DNA of 64,000 bases. Origin: Ectocarpus siliculosus. Lineage: Eukaryota; Sar; Phaeophyceae; Ectocarpales; Ectocarpaceae. Below are positions 52,775-64,000 of this stretch, one piece after another. The position numbers were made by a program, and so were the translations under genes. Position 1 is the first letter of the stretch. Each line of letters starts with the position of its first letter. The notes beneath the pieces were generated by a model. That model was not told the origin of the DNA. It made no database searches and worked only from the letters and a program-made list of their open reading frames with translations. The stretch lies in the NCBI GenBank assembly GCA_000310025.1, contig FN649734.1:5946021-6010020 (forward strand). Direction: 5' to 3'.

Positions 52775-55700
52775 CTACCTTTCACCAACGAACTGGTCGA
52801 TGTTTCGGTTCCTGACCCATGCCCACTCCACGCCATGCCCGCGCCTGTCCACGATATTCATGGTGGTGTCGAAGCTGGGGTAACGAGAACCATCTCTCTG
52901 CGTTCTGTCCACCTCGAAGCTCTTGATCACCTCCTTTAGCTTGTCGTAGTCAAACCCTTCCAAAGGGATAAGCTTCACCGGGGGACGGGGGGCAAGGAAG
53001 CCGTTCGCTTGAACGTGTGACAATACAGCAAATGGCGTGTACGTAGGTAAAAATGAGGGGTCCTGCGCATGGCACGGAGAGTATGTAAACGTAAACGCAT
53101 AGAAAGGGGTCTGACTTCTCGCGCCAACGATGAAAATGAGCACGTCGAAATCACAGGAAACGGCTGCGGTGTGTGAACGGGACAGAGACGGAGAGGGACG
53201 GAGGGAGAGAGAGAATCAGGACTCTAGGCAGCGTTGTGAGGGCTTGAGAGAGCGGGTGAGAGGACTAGAAAAATAATTTCTTGCCATTTGTGGAAATAAG
53301 TGCAGAGTCGGATATCGAGCATCTAATATCCCGATATGCGATGGAAATAATGAGACAATCAGAAAGGCGGCCATGAGCGCAGAGAGAGGTCAGTGAATGT
53401 ACCCATCTCGATTGAGGGAGACACAGACATGCACACAACTCATCAGCACATACGGTAAGAGAGGTACCAAGAGCGAGCGATTTCTGCTCACGGAGGGGAG
53501 AGCAAACGAAGAATTAACTACACCCGATGGCTAAAAACGTTCCATGGTGGGATGTGAGAGGGGGAATCTGGCGCTGAACATTTCCTTGTATAAGCAGGGC
53601 CTGTGTCTTGGTAGTATACCTGGTAGTGACCCGAAAGCAACAAAGCCTTCGCGAAACATCATGTGCAAGATCGAGGGCAAGCGACACACAACACACAAGA
53701 TGAGAAATGCACACGTATGCAGGAATCCACCACAGTAGTCGACCCTCAAGACTCTGCCTGATGCACCAGCCATTTCTGGCAGGACCCAAAGCAACTTACC
53801 GTACGCGCCAAACCTAGCCTCACCGTTTGCATTCCGTCACCGCGTACACCAGCGTGGGGTAGCCGTTCCGACGGCCCACTGTTCTGAAGCCTGTCCAGCC
53901 TATTGCCGGCCTTGCTCGTCGTCCCCTCGATGCCCGCGGACAGCGCGTCCTCTACGAACGCGGACATGTCCTCTGATGTCCCGAACGCCGCCTCGAATGT
54001 GTCGGTAGACACTGCCAGACCGGTGCACACCTTCAACGCGATCGAAGCGAGGGCCAGTCCAATCTTCGCGGCCGGTGCCGCTTTCCTTACCCAATCTAAA
54101 AACTCCTTCACCTGGCCATTCGAATACAGCAGAGGGGCGGGGGGCATCGGCTGCAGAATATGTGGTGCGGGACGGCGCTTCACCGCACACACCACACACA
54201 TGACGGAAATCAGACGTACCCTACAGCTGGCACTCGGAAATGCTAACCCGGCCCTGCCGAAAAAGGCCGCGGTTCGTGATCGAGCCACCGTTTATCACCG
54301 CATATATAGCAAGCAGATGAGTTTCTGTAGGCGCACTTCGATGTTTGGACAACGCATACCAAGGATGATTGGGTGTGGTCCGTGCCTACCTCTTCGGGTT
54401 CCAATTAGGATGCATCGCCTCTGTATCAAGGTCTCTGAATTGAAGGCTTCTGTCGATACAGAATACACCAGGGACTTCAGGGGTGACAATGGACTCGGGT
54501 GAGTGGTAGGAGTATTTTCGACAAAGGGCACACGCTCCCTCTTGAGTCCCTCGCTCTTTCAAGTCATGCCTAACGAACTCAGCGGCCAGTTGTCTTTCCT
54601 CTCGTTATTGCTACGCTGCTGACGTGGACGGCGAAGCGCACACCTCCAGGATGAACACACACACGCGTACCGCAGTGACCCGAAGAACGCAGGTAACAAC
54701 GGTTTTGTTGCCAGAGATAGGACGATTCAAATACTCAACGCTGCCAGTCTCTGGCCTGCTCACCTCGTACCCTTGACCATCGGGCCCACACTCGGCCAGG
54801 CTCTTGTCTTGGCCACAGAGGAAGAATAGGCGGAGTTCTCGCGTCACGAGCCCCCTAAGCTGGGGCTTATTCAAGCCGAGGATGCTGGTCTTCCGGTTGG
54901 GGTTCTTCGCGTCCTTCGCGGGGCTCTTGGACGCGCACCACTCCTTTAGTGCGGTCGACCACTTTTCGAAAGATCTATCGCTCTCCGAGAGGCGCGTGTC
55001 CCGGGCGGGGAGCACGCACACAAAGCGGGGGATTGGCCACCTGAGTAATTCAATTCCGTCAGTACACCAACGAGAATAAGCGTTGCCCAGGACTCACCGC
55101 CCCATCGGGAACGTGTGACCAGTGTTCCCCAATGGCGGTGATTCGGGTACCATAGGAGATGAGCTTGTCTACATAACCTAGAAATGTTTCTTGGTGGGCA
55201 ACAGCTCACCCGAGAGTGCTCGTGAGTGAGAAACATTCACGTAACCAAACACTGCTGTTGGGGATGCTCACCGCAAAATGGCCACTTCCCGCGCCACGCC
55301 AACCAGGATGTCCCTCTCTGTCGGTCTCAGCCCAGCAACCGCCGCGTTCGACAGGTTTGCCTGGACGACTTGTTCCACGCCGGCCACAACCTTCATGGTC
55401 GTCTCGTTCAGCTTGCGGTTGACGTCTAGCTGCATGTCTGAGCACAAGCTACTGAGCCTCTTCGCCAGAGCCCCGTCGATGAGTTTCGGGATGAGCGTGT
55501 TGGATTCCGCAAGACCGTCGCCTGGACTGCTGGAGGGTTCCAGGATCTTTCTGAGGACGGCCTCCAGGTTTGGTTCCAGCTGCACCAGCCCGAGAAGGCG
55601 AACAAGGGGAACGGAGAACACCGGTAAGGCAAAATCTCGCTCTTGGTTGCTCCATTTTCCAAGCAAGGTTTCCTACAGAGGACATGGTCTGCTAAAAGCA

Positions 55701-58700
55701 CTCAGACGATCTGCCGCGCGACAACGAGACCAATTTTGGGTGCCTCCAATACACGCGCTGAATGGGATGGACGTGATTCGAAAGCACCCGTGGAGAACAC
55801 CATACGTCATCGGTGATACACGCTATGATACCAGCGAACGCTCGGAGAATGTACCAGACCAAGCGTCTACTTCGCCGTACCTCTTCGACCAAGTCTCCCC
55901 GAAGCGCGGCCCGGGTATCCTGCCAGGCTTCTCTCCCCTTCTTAAAGGTGGGCTTAGTCTCAGGGTCGAAGTCCAGCCCTGGGTACCGCTGTTCCAGAAG
56001 ACGTACCACAAGATTTTTAATGCCAAAACCAGTGGCGTACACGTCCTTTTCGGCACCTCCGGCAATGTTCACCTCGACTACACGTTGGGACGGAGCACAA
56101 GTCTCCCCGAGGCGCACAAGGATCTCCTGCCCTGCCGTCATGAACGCCACCCCTCGGTGCCAGGAAACGTGAAACACGAAGTCTCCGGAAATCCCGCCGT
56201 CCCTACGTTTCAATTCGCCGAGAAATTGTGGGATGATTCCCGGCGGGACATAGCCGGCCTCGATATTGATGACGAACTGCATCCGGGTACCTTGAGATAC
56301 TGCATTCTCCAGCTCCGCGAGGGAGGCACAAGCAACGCTGGCTGGGAGTCGAGCGGGTACCATGAACTCTCCTTCCTCAAGGACCCCATTCTTTTCGCAC
56401 GGGAACATAGCGTCGTGCAGAGCCATCGTATCGACCAGGCGGTCGAACACTTCCTCGTCCTGGACCGCCTTTACCTCCCGCCACAGAAAACGAAGGTACT
56501 CCTTCGTGAGCATCCCCGTTATGACGAAGCGCCTACGCGCAAGGACAGGGCACCGTGCTGGTAAGTGTTAGCCGGGAAAAGCCCTAAGTCCGATATACTT
56601 CGCTTCAAAAGCACATGTTGTTTGTTCTTGCATGGAACCGATTCCACGCTGTGTGACTACGATACCTGTGGTTGTCGATATCTCTGTGCCAAAAGCTACG
56701 GCAGGCAGGTAGGATCTAGCTCTATCCAATTCGACAGGCACACCGACCAACAATGTCCAACCTGTGGATGCCGATGAGCCTGTTGAACTTGACGCCGCGG
56801 TCGTGGCAGTACGTCTTCAGCTGCTCAACCCACCACTTAGCCTGAGCATTCCAGCGATAGCGTGGGGGATACGTGTACCCGTTGAGAGCCATGGGAAAAA
56901 AATCGGGGAACTTCCCCATAGTTGCCTGTTTCTTGGCTACTGCTGTTGGCCGCTTGATGTGGTCCGGGGGGGGGGATCGGCAGCGTGGGATGTCTAATGA
57001 TGTAACCAATGCATTCGTCCGCTACTTGAAGGAACCTATCGACACGCTTCCGTGGGGTGAGTACGGGACTCTCACTCGGCATTTTGGGTCGGACGAACTT
57101 CAACGTGTTTTGGACGAGCTTTAAACGTGTTTGGACGAGCTTTAACATGTTTGGACGAGCTTATAACGTGTTTGTGCTCGTCGACGGGGGCTAGGACGAG
57201 GAATAGAACCTCCCAACACTTGGTTTTGCCATTTTGAAGCCCGCATTAGGCATGCCGGCCCTTCACCCCTTTTCCTCAGTTTCACGGGCGATGACGCCTC
57301 TACGTGCCACTCTGGCGGCGAAGTGGCAGTCTGACCCAGGGAGGGGTTAATCTCCCCTGGCTGCTCATGAGCTGGACTTCTGTGGGGTCAACGCTTACAA
57401 CAACACAACGGCTTCAACGTCGTGGTTGTTGTTGCTTCTTCACATAAACTTGTGCCATTTGCTAATCCCAAGATCTAGCAAAGACTCGGCGTGGTCACAA
57501 AAATGCTAGAGGCGTGAGAAGATCGATAGGACACTCACACAGTGCAAGAAAAGGGTACACAAGCCCGAAGAGGTACACCTACGCAGTCTTCAAGTACGTT
57601 TGCGTGCCCAAAACTGAGCTACATGTCCGCACACTACGCTCGACCTCAGCAGCATCGTGGGAAAGATAAACAAAGCTCGCCTGCTTTGGATCTGCCAGGC
57701 GATGGTCCAGGAGCTCTCGCAGCAACTCATTGATCCAGGCAACGTTTAGGTGGACCAGGCCACACGCCGCCAGGACTGATCCACCCATCTGCCGCAGCTT
57801 GAGCGCCGCCTGTTTAATTTCACGCATTGATCCAGCCCGGCGAGGGTATGTATGCACGGAAAATCAGAAGCACTTTGTTTGGTGCAGCGATCGGTCCATC
57901 CCGTTCGTGCGCATTATTCGGAAAATACATCAAAAACTCAGGCTGAACATTTCACACGTTTCGGCGGAACGTTGTCTTGCCGCTCTCTAGTTCGTCCGTA
58001 CTCCATTGCTCGTCCCTTCCTGACTACCTGACCACGAAACCTGCCTCAGACGAGCACTGCTCCACGGGCAAGCAACACCTATCCAACGACGTATGGTCGT
58101 GCCGCAGGAGGGATAACCCTCGGCAAGACTTGGCGTCCTTTTCGATCGCAGGAGCATCCCACGAGGATATTCCTGGGTCAGTCGTGAACTCCTTTTTGAT
58201 CGCACATACAAGCGGCGCGTGAGTGGCGTCTTCCAGACGGAAATGTGTACCTCAGGTATGGTTTAGGCACAATTGACGCCTGAAGACCCAAGCATGGACA
58301 CCACTGTGTGCGCGAGAACTGGACTTTGGTACTTCAAGAGCGCCCCACCGTACCTGGAAGAGGCGTGAGGAATCCTGCTTGAGTTGTTGGCTGTCTGGGC
58401 CTTTGGCCTTCAGCTCCGCCACTGATTCGCCATCCACACCCCACCACGCTTCGAACGCCGCTTCCCGGGTCACAAACTCGCGCTTCTCGCGCCCTTCGAC
58501 CGGGGCAAGAGGACCGTCCAGTCGCACCGCTTTCTGGGGGTCTGCTCCCTCGCGCAACGCATCCATGACGGCCCACACCCTCCTCCAGGACTTGGGGACC
58601 GTCTGATGGATGTCCGGGAACAGGGACGCCTCGTTGGCGATCTCCCAGATCTTTCTCCCAAGAACCGAAAGGTCCTCCAAACTGCGGCCGGAGCCCAAGA

Positions 58701-61700
58701 TGAAGCCGCACAGCTGGAGCGTGGGCGGAGGTGCTGCTGCGTGATCCGCCGGGTATCCTGTCGTTGAACCACTTGCCAGGGGACCACATCGGTCTTGTGG
58801 CGTCTGCTTGGCTTTCTCGGCCTGTCGCTGAGCAGTCTGCCACTCCTGACATGGCAGCGATGAGATGGGGGAGGCGCAGGGGGCGTACTCTTCTGTTTTG
58901 CATGCTTAGCGGTTAGACCATTGACTACGCGTCCTCGAGAGGACGGAGTATTGTTCCCACAGCACCGATCACCAATGGCCAATCGTTCCTTTTTACTATG
59001 CCAAAGGTGCTCGAAAACGTCCTCCGTAATCTATCTATCCGATCGATACCACTTCCCGCTTTTTCAACCCACTTCCTATGCCCCAGTGCAGCTATCGTCT
59101 TCTCCCGGCTATTCCATGCCTCAAACATCTCCATGTACCCTCCTTCTACTTTTCCCAGCTTCGTCATGTACACTTCCCTCTCCTTGGTGTACAACCGACA
59201 TTCCGTAACTATTATACATGAACACGGTCTTTGCACTCGGAGTTCCAATCACTTTTGGACTTGTCGTCTCCATCGTCGACCTTCCAAAATCTTCATCTAC
59301 GTTCTCGAACGCCAATGTCCCTGGTCCTGAATTTGACCTTCAGCGTTGTCCCCGCACCCGTTGGACCTTGCAAGCACTCCGTGAACCCTATTCCTTCTTT
59401 CAGCATTCCGTACACTTCTAGACACTCCTTATCCTTGGTTTCTTTGGTTAGATGCTGTTCTTCTCTTTTGGCAAAAGCAGAAGATGTCTTCTCCTTGAAC
59501 CTCTCCAGACCTTCCGTTTCCAGCGTATCACCTTCGTCAATTTCGAACCCCTTCCATACGTTATCCACAACCTTGACCCACCCCGTGGGTTGCTACCTTG
59601 GACATGTGTGCATTCCACGAGATATGTGTACTGATCCACTACTGCAAGCCCCTCGATCCCCCACTCGTCCGTCTGTACTCCAGTGGTTTCTTCCTGTCCT
59701 CGTTGCATACAGATTCATCATTGTTTCTCCTTCACAATTCAACTTGCCAGCGGTGTCGTGTCACAGGCACACAATTCGTCCGATGATGTCCGTCACCATC
59801 TGCACCAAAGCGCGAAATCCCACCTCGCGTTTCTCCTTCAAGTGATCGTTTATCGCTGCCTCTAGCTTGCTCAAGGCGGCCGCCGAGCGCTCGCGGTTAT
59901 CACCAAAAGCGTCTGCGTGTGTAGCCACGACCAGGACAACGCTTCCGGGTACCCGGCAAAGCAATGAGTCCAGCCACACGTAGACTGTGTCCCCCGTCGA
60001 GGAAGGGTCACACACGAACTTGTGGAGGTCCACGACGAGCACGTGCAATGACCCTGAGGTCAGAAATAGCTGGAAACAAGGGAGAGGGGATATTGAAGCG
60101 ATGGTGATGCAAGGTGTGGGGTGCCAATGTGACCATTCGCAAGTAGCTGTAGACAGGGAAAATGGTTTCGCATCTGCAATGCTCTCCACAATATAAGGAG
60201 AGCCAGACTCAGGGATAGCGACGCGTGGACACATGTCAACCTGACAAGTGGATTTGCGGCATGTCCGCCGTCTCGAACCTGGTGGGTGGAGTAGTAGTCA
60301 TCATGGCCCGCGAAGTCCCAGATAACCACCTCAACCGCGGGGTCGAAGTTTGGCGTCCATGGGTTGATGTGTACGTCGACACCACGAGTCCTGGGTGGCG
60401 GAACTTTTGCGAGTTTTCCGTCCAGCAGGCCCCTTGTCAGAGTGGTCTTGCCGGCGTGCACCGCACCAACGAGCACCACCTTTAGACTTGGTACAACAGC
60501 GACACCCCCGGACTGTGCCAACCCCTCGTAGAAGCTGATGACCTGGTACCAGCCGCCTTGGATCACTTGCCACGGAGGATTTTTCCACCGGTTGAGTTCT
60601 AGCTTGATATCCCTAAGCCAAGGTTTTGCGTTGAACGTTTCCGCCGTCGCTCTGGGTATATCTGCACAATCGATCGTCAAACATGGCGCTGCTTAGCAGC
60701 TTGTCGAGGTTCCGTGTTCGCGAGTCAGGAGTACATTTCGAGCGTCTGGAACAAGTTTAAAGGGGGCGGCGCCTGTTCATATGATGAGGTCACCGGACGA
60801 GTACATCAAATACGTTCTGCCCGCGCACCTCACTGTCGTCGTCACACCTAGACAATGGGACGCAGCCCATACTTCACTGACATCACACCAACAAGCACGT
60901 TGAAGGCCGGCACTAGAGTCACCGCAAGCCCACTGTAGTCACGACAATGTTTCAGGCAGCAGCAGTTGGACAAACGCAACGCATTTGCGTTCACCAGTAC
61001 GCAGTAAAGACAGGCAGACATCCATGCTGCAAGCGTGTTCGAGCGCGGCACCCGGTATGATTCTATACCGCGAGGATAAAATTGCTCCCCGGGAACCAAT
61101 CTCTTTGATCAACAAAACACGAGGTTTACGTAGCCGCGAATTGTCATAAAACAATTCTGGTAGTGTCTTTTTGCCCAAGCAGGAGACGGGGCTACGGTTG
61201 CTCGGTCGTGCCGCCCAACGATTCTGCAGTTTCTCATTTTGTGTTCTACCCATCAAAGGATCCACTCGTGGACTGGATGAACCTAAAGCACAGGACAGAA
61301 TCAAACAACGGTCCCATATGATGCTGACATGAAACCAATAGAAACTGATCGTGTGGACGTGTTAGCGCACACCTTCCTTTTCGGCGACACCTTGTCGTAA
61401 GCGTGTAATACTGTCTTGGAAATATCATCACCAGCAAGCGTACCTCTGGTCTCGACCATCGTAAACGAAAACAGACTGTAGTCGTAGTCGCAAAAGAAGC
61501 CCAGGAGCGTCGGAATACAAAACACAGTGAACTCGCATTCGATTCGTGCAGTATAAACCAACAGCCACATTCGATCTTGGACATTCAGCCTGGCTCGGTC
61601 GTGTGTCGTGCATGACAAAATTGGTCTCCAAAAATGTTTCGCGCACTTCTGCTGTCTCTCTGCTTTGTCAATGTTCACAAACAAAATATATCGCCCTGGT

Positions 61701-64000
61701 AGCGTTATGTAGTTCCGTAGCTCCCGGTAGGGATACCGTTTAGAACTGTAGTAAATGTGCGCCCACGTGGTAGCAGAAAATATCGTATACAAGCCGATGG
61801 CCACTTGCTGTAGACAAGTTTCATTGCGCCGGACGCACATGGTCAATAGTAGAGAAAGAGGGGAACGTCCGAGCATTTCCTGCAGCAGTGCGCCTCATCA
61901 AAAACAGCAAGGATGGTTTCAAAGCTTTACTCAGCCTCTTGAATCTTACCAAAACACTGTCGCACGGTAAGTACCCTTGTAGTCACGGTGCACTGATCTT
62001 TGATGAGGTTCACTCGAAAGGGCAAAAAAGTGGCGATTGATATGTCTCTACACCATGGGCCTCCAAATATCCTGGCAAATTCCAAACCGGTTGTGTACGT
62101 CTGCTTACTCACCGGTCAGCTGGTTTTCCTGGACATGTAGCAACCTCAGTGCCCGGGGGGCTGCAAGCTGGGGTGGGAGGGAACCTGTGATGTGAACGTG
62201 GCAAAACATTGCCAAAAGACGATGAAAAAGTGTTGAAGTGAGTTCCACAGCAGGCAACACAAAACGCGTGCCACCCGCACGAGGTAGTTCCATTTGAGCC
62301 ACATCCCCCACTACTGTTGCTTTTCCAGGACGCACTACGTCCTGGCGTCAGTGGATAATAAGAAGGCTGAACGACTACCCATGGCTGCGACGGGGATGCT
62401 GCACGGATCCCTATGATACTTTGCACGAACGAATGGAGCAAACACTCATGGACGCACAGACCAGATCGAACACCTCTGGCCACCTAGTATAGCCCGTTCG
62501 CCACAGTGGGAACACACTCACACCTAAATATTTTACCAATCCAACACTGCTTGGTGATTTGTAAATAAAAACAAAAACAATATATCGGTTCGCTCCAACG
62601 GGGGCGAAACCCTCACCATGCCAGCGCCAGTCTGTCACTCCAGGCTTGGTGGGAAAAAATGCCACAAATCTCGAGCAAGTCAAACGACAGCGCCACCAAC
62701 CATGCCATCCCTAGAGGAGCGCGCCAATCTCTTACGCCAACTCTATACCACCGGGGCTAGGTGACATCGGAACTACCCAACACCTCAATCTGTGGGGGGA
62801 CCAGGTGACGGATGAGTTCAAGCCCACTGAAAAAAAAGTAACCAAGACAGAAGTTCCACATTTCCTGGAATATGAGTACGTCCGCATCTCCGTCCGTCGG
62901 CAAATTCCTCTTCGGGACTTCTTGAAGAGGAACACTACTGTAATGCCACCACTTTGCTCTGCGAAAATCGACGAATTCAAATCGCATCTGTGCTCAGGCC
63001 GGACACACACTGCACAAACACAAGCGCAATATTTGTACCGTCCCTTACCGGTGAGCTTGTTCGTGTTGATCCAAACGCGCTCAAGCTTGGTCATATCTCC
63101 GAGTTGCTTGGGTATTGTTCCTGGGCATAATCGGGGCAGCAGCGAAACATAACAACATGACCACCTCCAAAACATTGATGGCAGAGGTCTCACGAACAAA
63201 GCTTGTAACCAGCCCACACGTCGGAAGATGATGAATGACGGAGATCGACAGCCACACGGGTAATGTGTGCCTCCCCCCTCACCGCTGAGTTTGTTGTTGC
63301 TGAGCCCAAGTTCCTTCAACTCGCCAAGAGCTCCCAGCGCTCCGGGGATGGGCCCTGCACGAGCAACATACCGGCAAACTCAACACACGATTGACATGGC
63401 AGTAACTGATCTGCTACATAGATTACGCACCGCCTGCACGTTGGGGAGTTTCGTGTTTGACAAGTCAGGAGAAGCGTGCAAGTTATTTTAGCGAATGACG
63501 TTGGGGAGTTTCGTGTTTGACAAGTCAGGAGAAGCGTGCAAGTTATTGTAGCGAATGTCACCAGAAGACCCCGAAAGATGATCTCGCTCACCGTCAAGAA
63601 GGTTAACACCGAGATGAAGCACCTGCAGCTTGCTGAGACCCCCTAGCTCACCCCGGATGGAACCTGTACATGTAAAACCCGAGACGAGGTTTACGCGGTG
63701 GTTGCGGGCCTTCAACGACAGCTCTAGGCGCTTGTGAGGGATTCTCCCTCACATCCCAGCGCACTTCGGAATGACGCTTATGGTACACGACGCTCAGATT
63801 CTTGGGGCTCGAGCCCAAAGTCGTGCGCGGCAAAAAATCCACTATACCGGTGCCTGTAAAGCTATGGGTCGCTTGCTTTCACAGGGTCAGCGAGGTTTCT
63901 TCCCCACGCAAAATGAACCACAGAGCTGTTTGTCACTACACTGGCGCCGATCGAGCGGGCTTGACCCGGCTGGCCGCCAATACTGTATGGGAGTGCCTTC
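52775..64000 (-). CDS. LRR-ROCO GTPase (5' end outside the window)
   Basis: Exons (5' to 3'): LRR cassettes 63663-63592, 63354-63283, 63120-63049, 62184-62113 (72 bp each, phase 1); Roc 60661-60279 and 60069-59824; COR and C-terminal part 58845-58354, 57809-57638, 56557-55806, 55672-55272, 55040-54764, 54150-53800; last 53062-52775. All phases agree and no stop interrupts the spliced frame. The Roc domain shows G1 VGAVHAGKTTL (about 60439-60471), G3 WDFAGHDDYY and G4 THAD. The COR region has VHLNVAWINELLRELLDHRLADP and GMLTKEYLRFLWREV. ROCO proteins couple Roc GTPase to COR dimerisation. In brown algae LRR-ROCO genes are candidate immune receptors. Further LRR exons and the start codon lie beyond 64000. 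Confidence 0.85.
56760..57180 (-). pseudogene. Unknown coding-like fragment and short tandem repeats in a ROCO intron
   Basis: Two minus frames joined across a G tract (about 56967-56975) read RVDRFLQVADECIGYIIRHP and then MALNGYTYPPRYRWNAQAKW...DRGVKFNRLIGIHR. They look protein-like, but the flanking exons join in phase without them. The start is preceded by about three copies of an ACGTGTTTGGACGAGCTTTAA unit (57101-57175). It is probably a transposon or captured gene fragment of unknown origin. Confidence 0.35.
58950..59740 (-). pseudogene. LINE-like retrotransposon 3' remnant in a ROCO intron
   Basis: Broken minus-strand frames lie inside the intron between the second Roc exon and the first COR exon. 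They read EGLAVVDQYTYLVECTHVQG, then a Cys-poor basic segment, then a charged C-terminus (REVYMTKLGKVEGGYMEMFE). The order resembles the post-RT end of non-LTR elements (the VDxYxYLG word). No RT catalytic box is present in the window, so the assignment is tentative. Confidence 0.4.
63438..63557. repeat. 60-bp tandem duplication in an LRR intron
   Basis: ACGTTGGGGAGTTTCGTGTT through GCGAATG is repeated twice with one difference (TTATTTTAG versus TTATTGTAG). It lies in the intron between the first two visible LRR cassettes of the right ROCO gene. Confidence 0.88.

Noticed and set aside
55278-56564. A 428-codon plus-strand open frame
   Set aside because: It is antisense to several well-supported ROCO exons (55272-55672, 55806-56557) whose frames carry the conserved protein. 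It is a shadow of GC-rich coding sequence.
59231-59845. A 204-codon plus-strand Ser/Pro-rich frame
   Set aside because: Antisense to the second Roc exon and the LINE-like remnant. No domain or start context was seen.

Overview
This is a eukaryotic nuclear window, most likely from a brown alga (Ectocarpus-like stramenopile). The main reason is an LRR-ROCO GTPase locus in which each leucine-rich repeat sits on its own 72-bp, phase-1 exon. That architecture is known from Ectocarpus candidate pathogen receptors. Many short exons with GT/GC-AG introns, scattered tRNA-derived SINEs and a large transposon load agree with this. There are no bacterial-style operons or CRISPR arrays, and I see no functional tRNA or rRNA gene.

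Layout. 1-3680: nothing convincing. 3690-4180: short 'GGGAACC' repeats. 4181-18498: a 14.3-kb minus-strand Ty3/gypsy-like LTR retrotransposon with 98-99% identical LTRs. Its gag-pol carries, in order, an unrecognised N-terminal extension, coiled-coil and Arg/Ser-rich regions, a CCHC gag, a complete NADAR (RibA/RibD-fused type) domain, an aspartic protease, RT/RNase H, an integrase with a chromodomain, and a Tudor-like module. The frame is broken by four TGA, one TAG and four apparent frame changes. 19354-25043: a structurally complete hAT DNA transposon with a perfect 23-bp TIR pair, a perfect 8-bp target duplication and a transposase spliced from at least 8 exons.

25881-35735: a ten-exon plus-strand host gene for a secreted or Golgi-type SGNH/GDSL-hydrolase-like protein, reconstructed from splice junctions whose phases agree. 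35736-38190: mostly non-coding, with one unexplained long ORF. 38190-46545 and 51870-64000: two minus-strand copies of a tandem segmental duplication holding LRR-ROCO genes. The left copy keeps its LRR ectodomain but has lost the GTPase/COR core by an internal deletion, and encodes an intact 305-residue LRR protein. The right copy (5' end outside the window) keeps Roc (G1, G3, G4 motifs), COR and C-terminal exons in one open spliced frame.

Between the two copies lie a GGCGGTAA-rich higher-order array (48337-48740), a 397-bp-arm inverted repeat carrying a duplicated unknown ORF (49027-49916), a copia integrase fragment and SINE copies. A LINE-like remnant and an unknown coding-like fragment lie inside introns of the right ROCO gene.

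The most unusual observation is the NADAR domain built into the retrotransposon polyprotein. NADAR proteins act on NAD/ADP-ribose-type substrates, and some reverse nucleic-acid ADP-ribosylation. A chromovirus carrying such a domain, next to a chromodomain and a Tudor-like module, may counter host ADP-ribose signalling or process its own nucleic acids. That role is inference.
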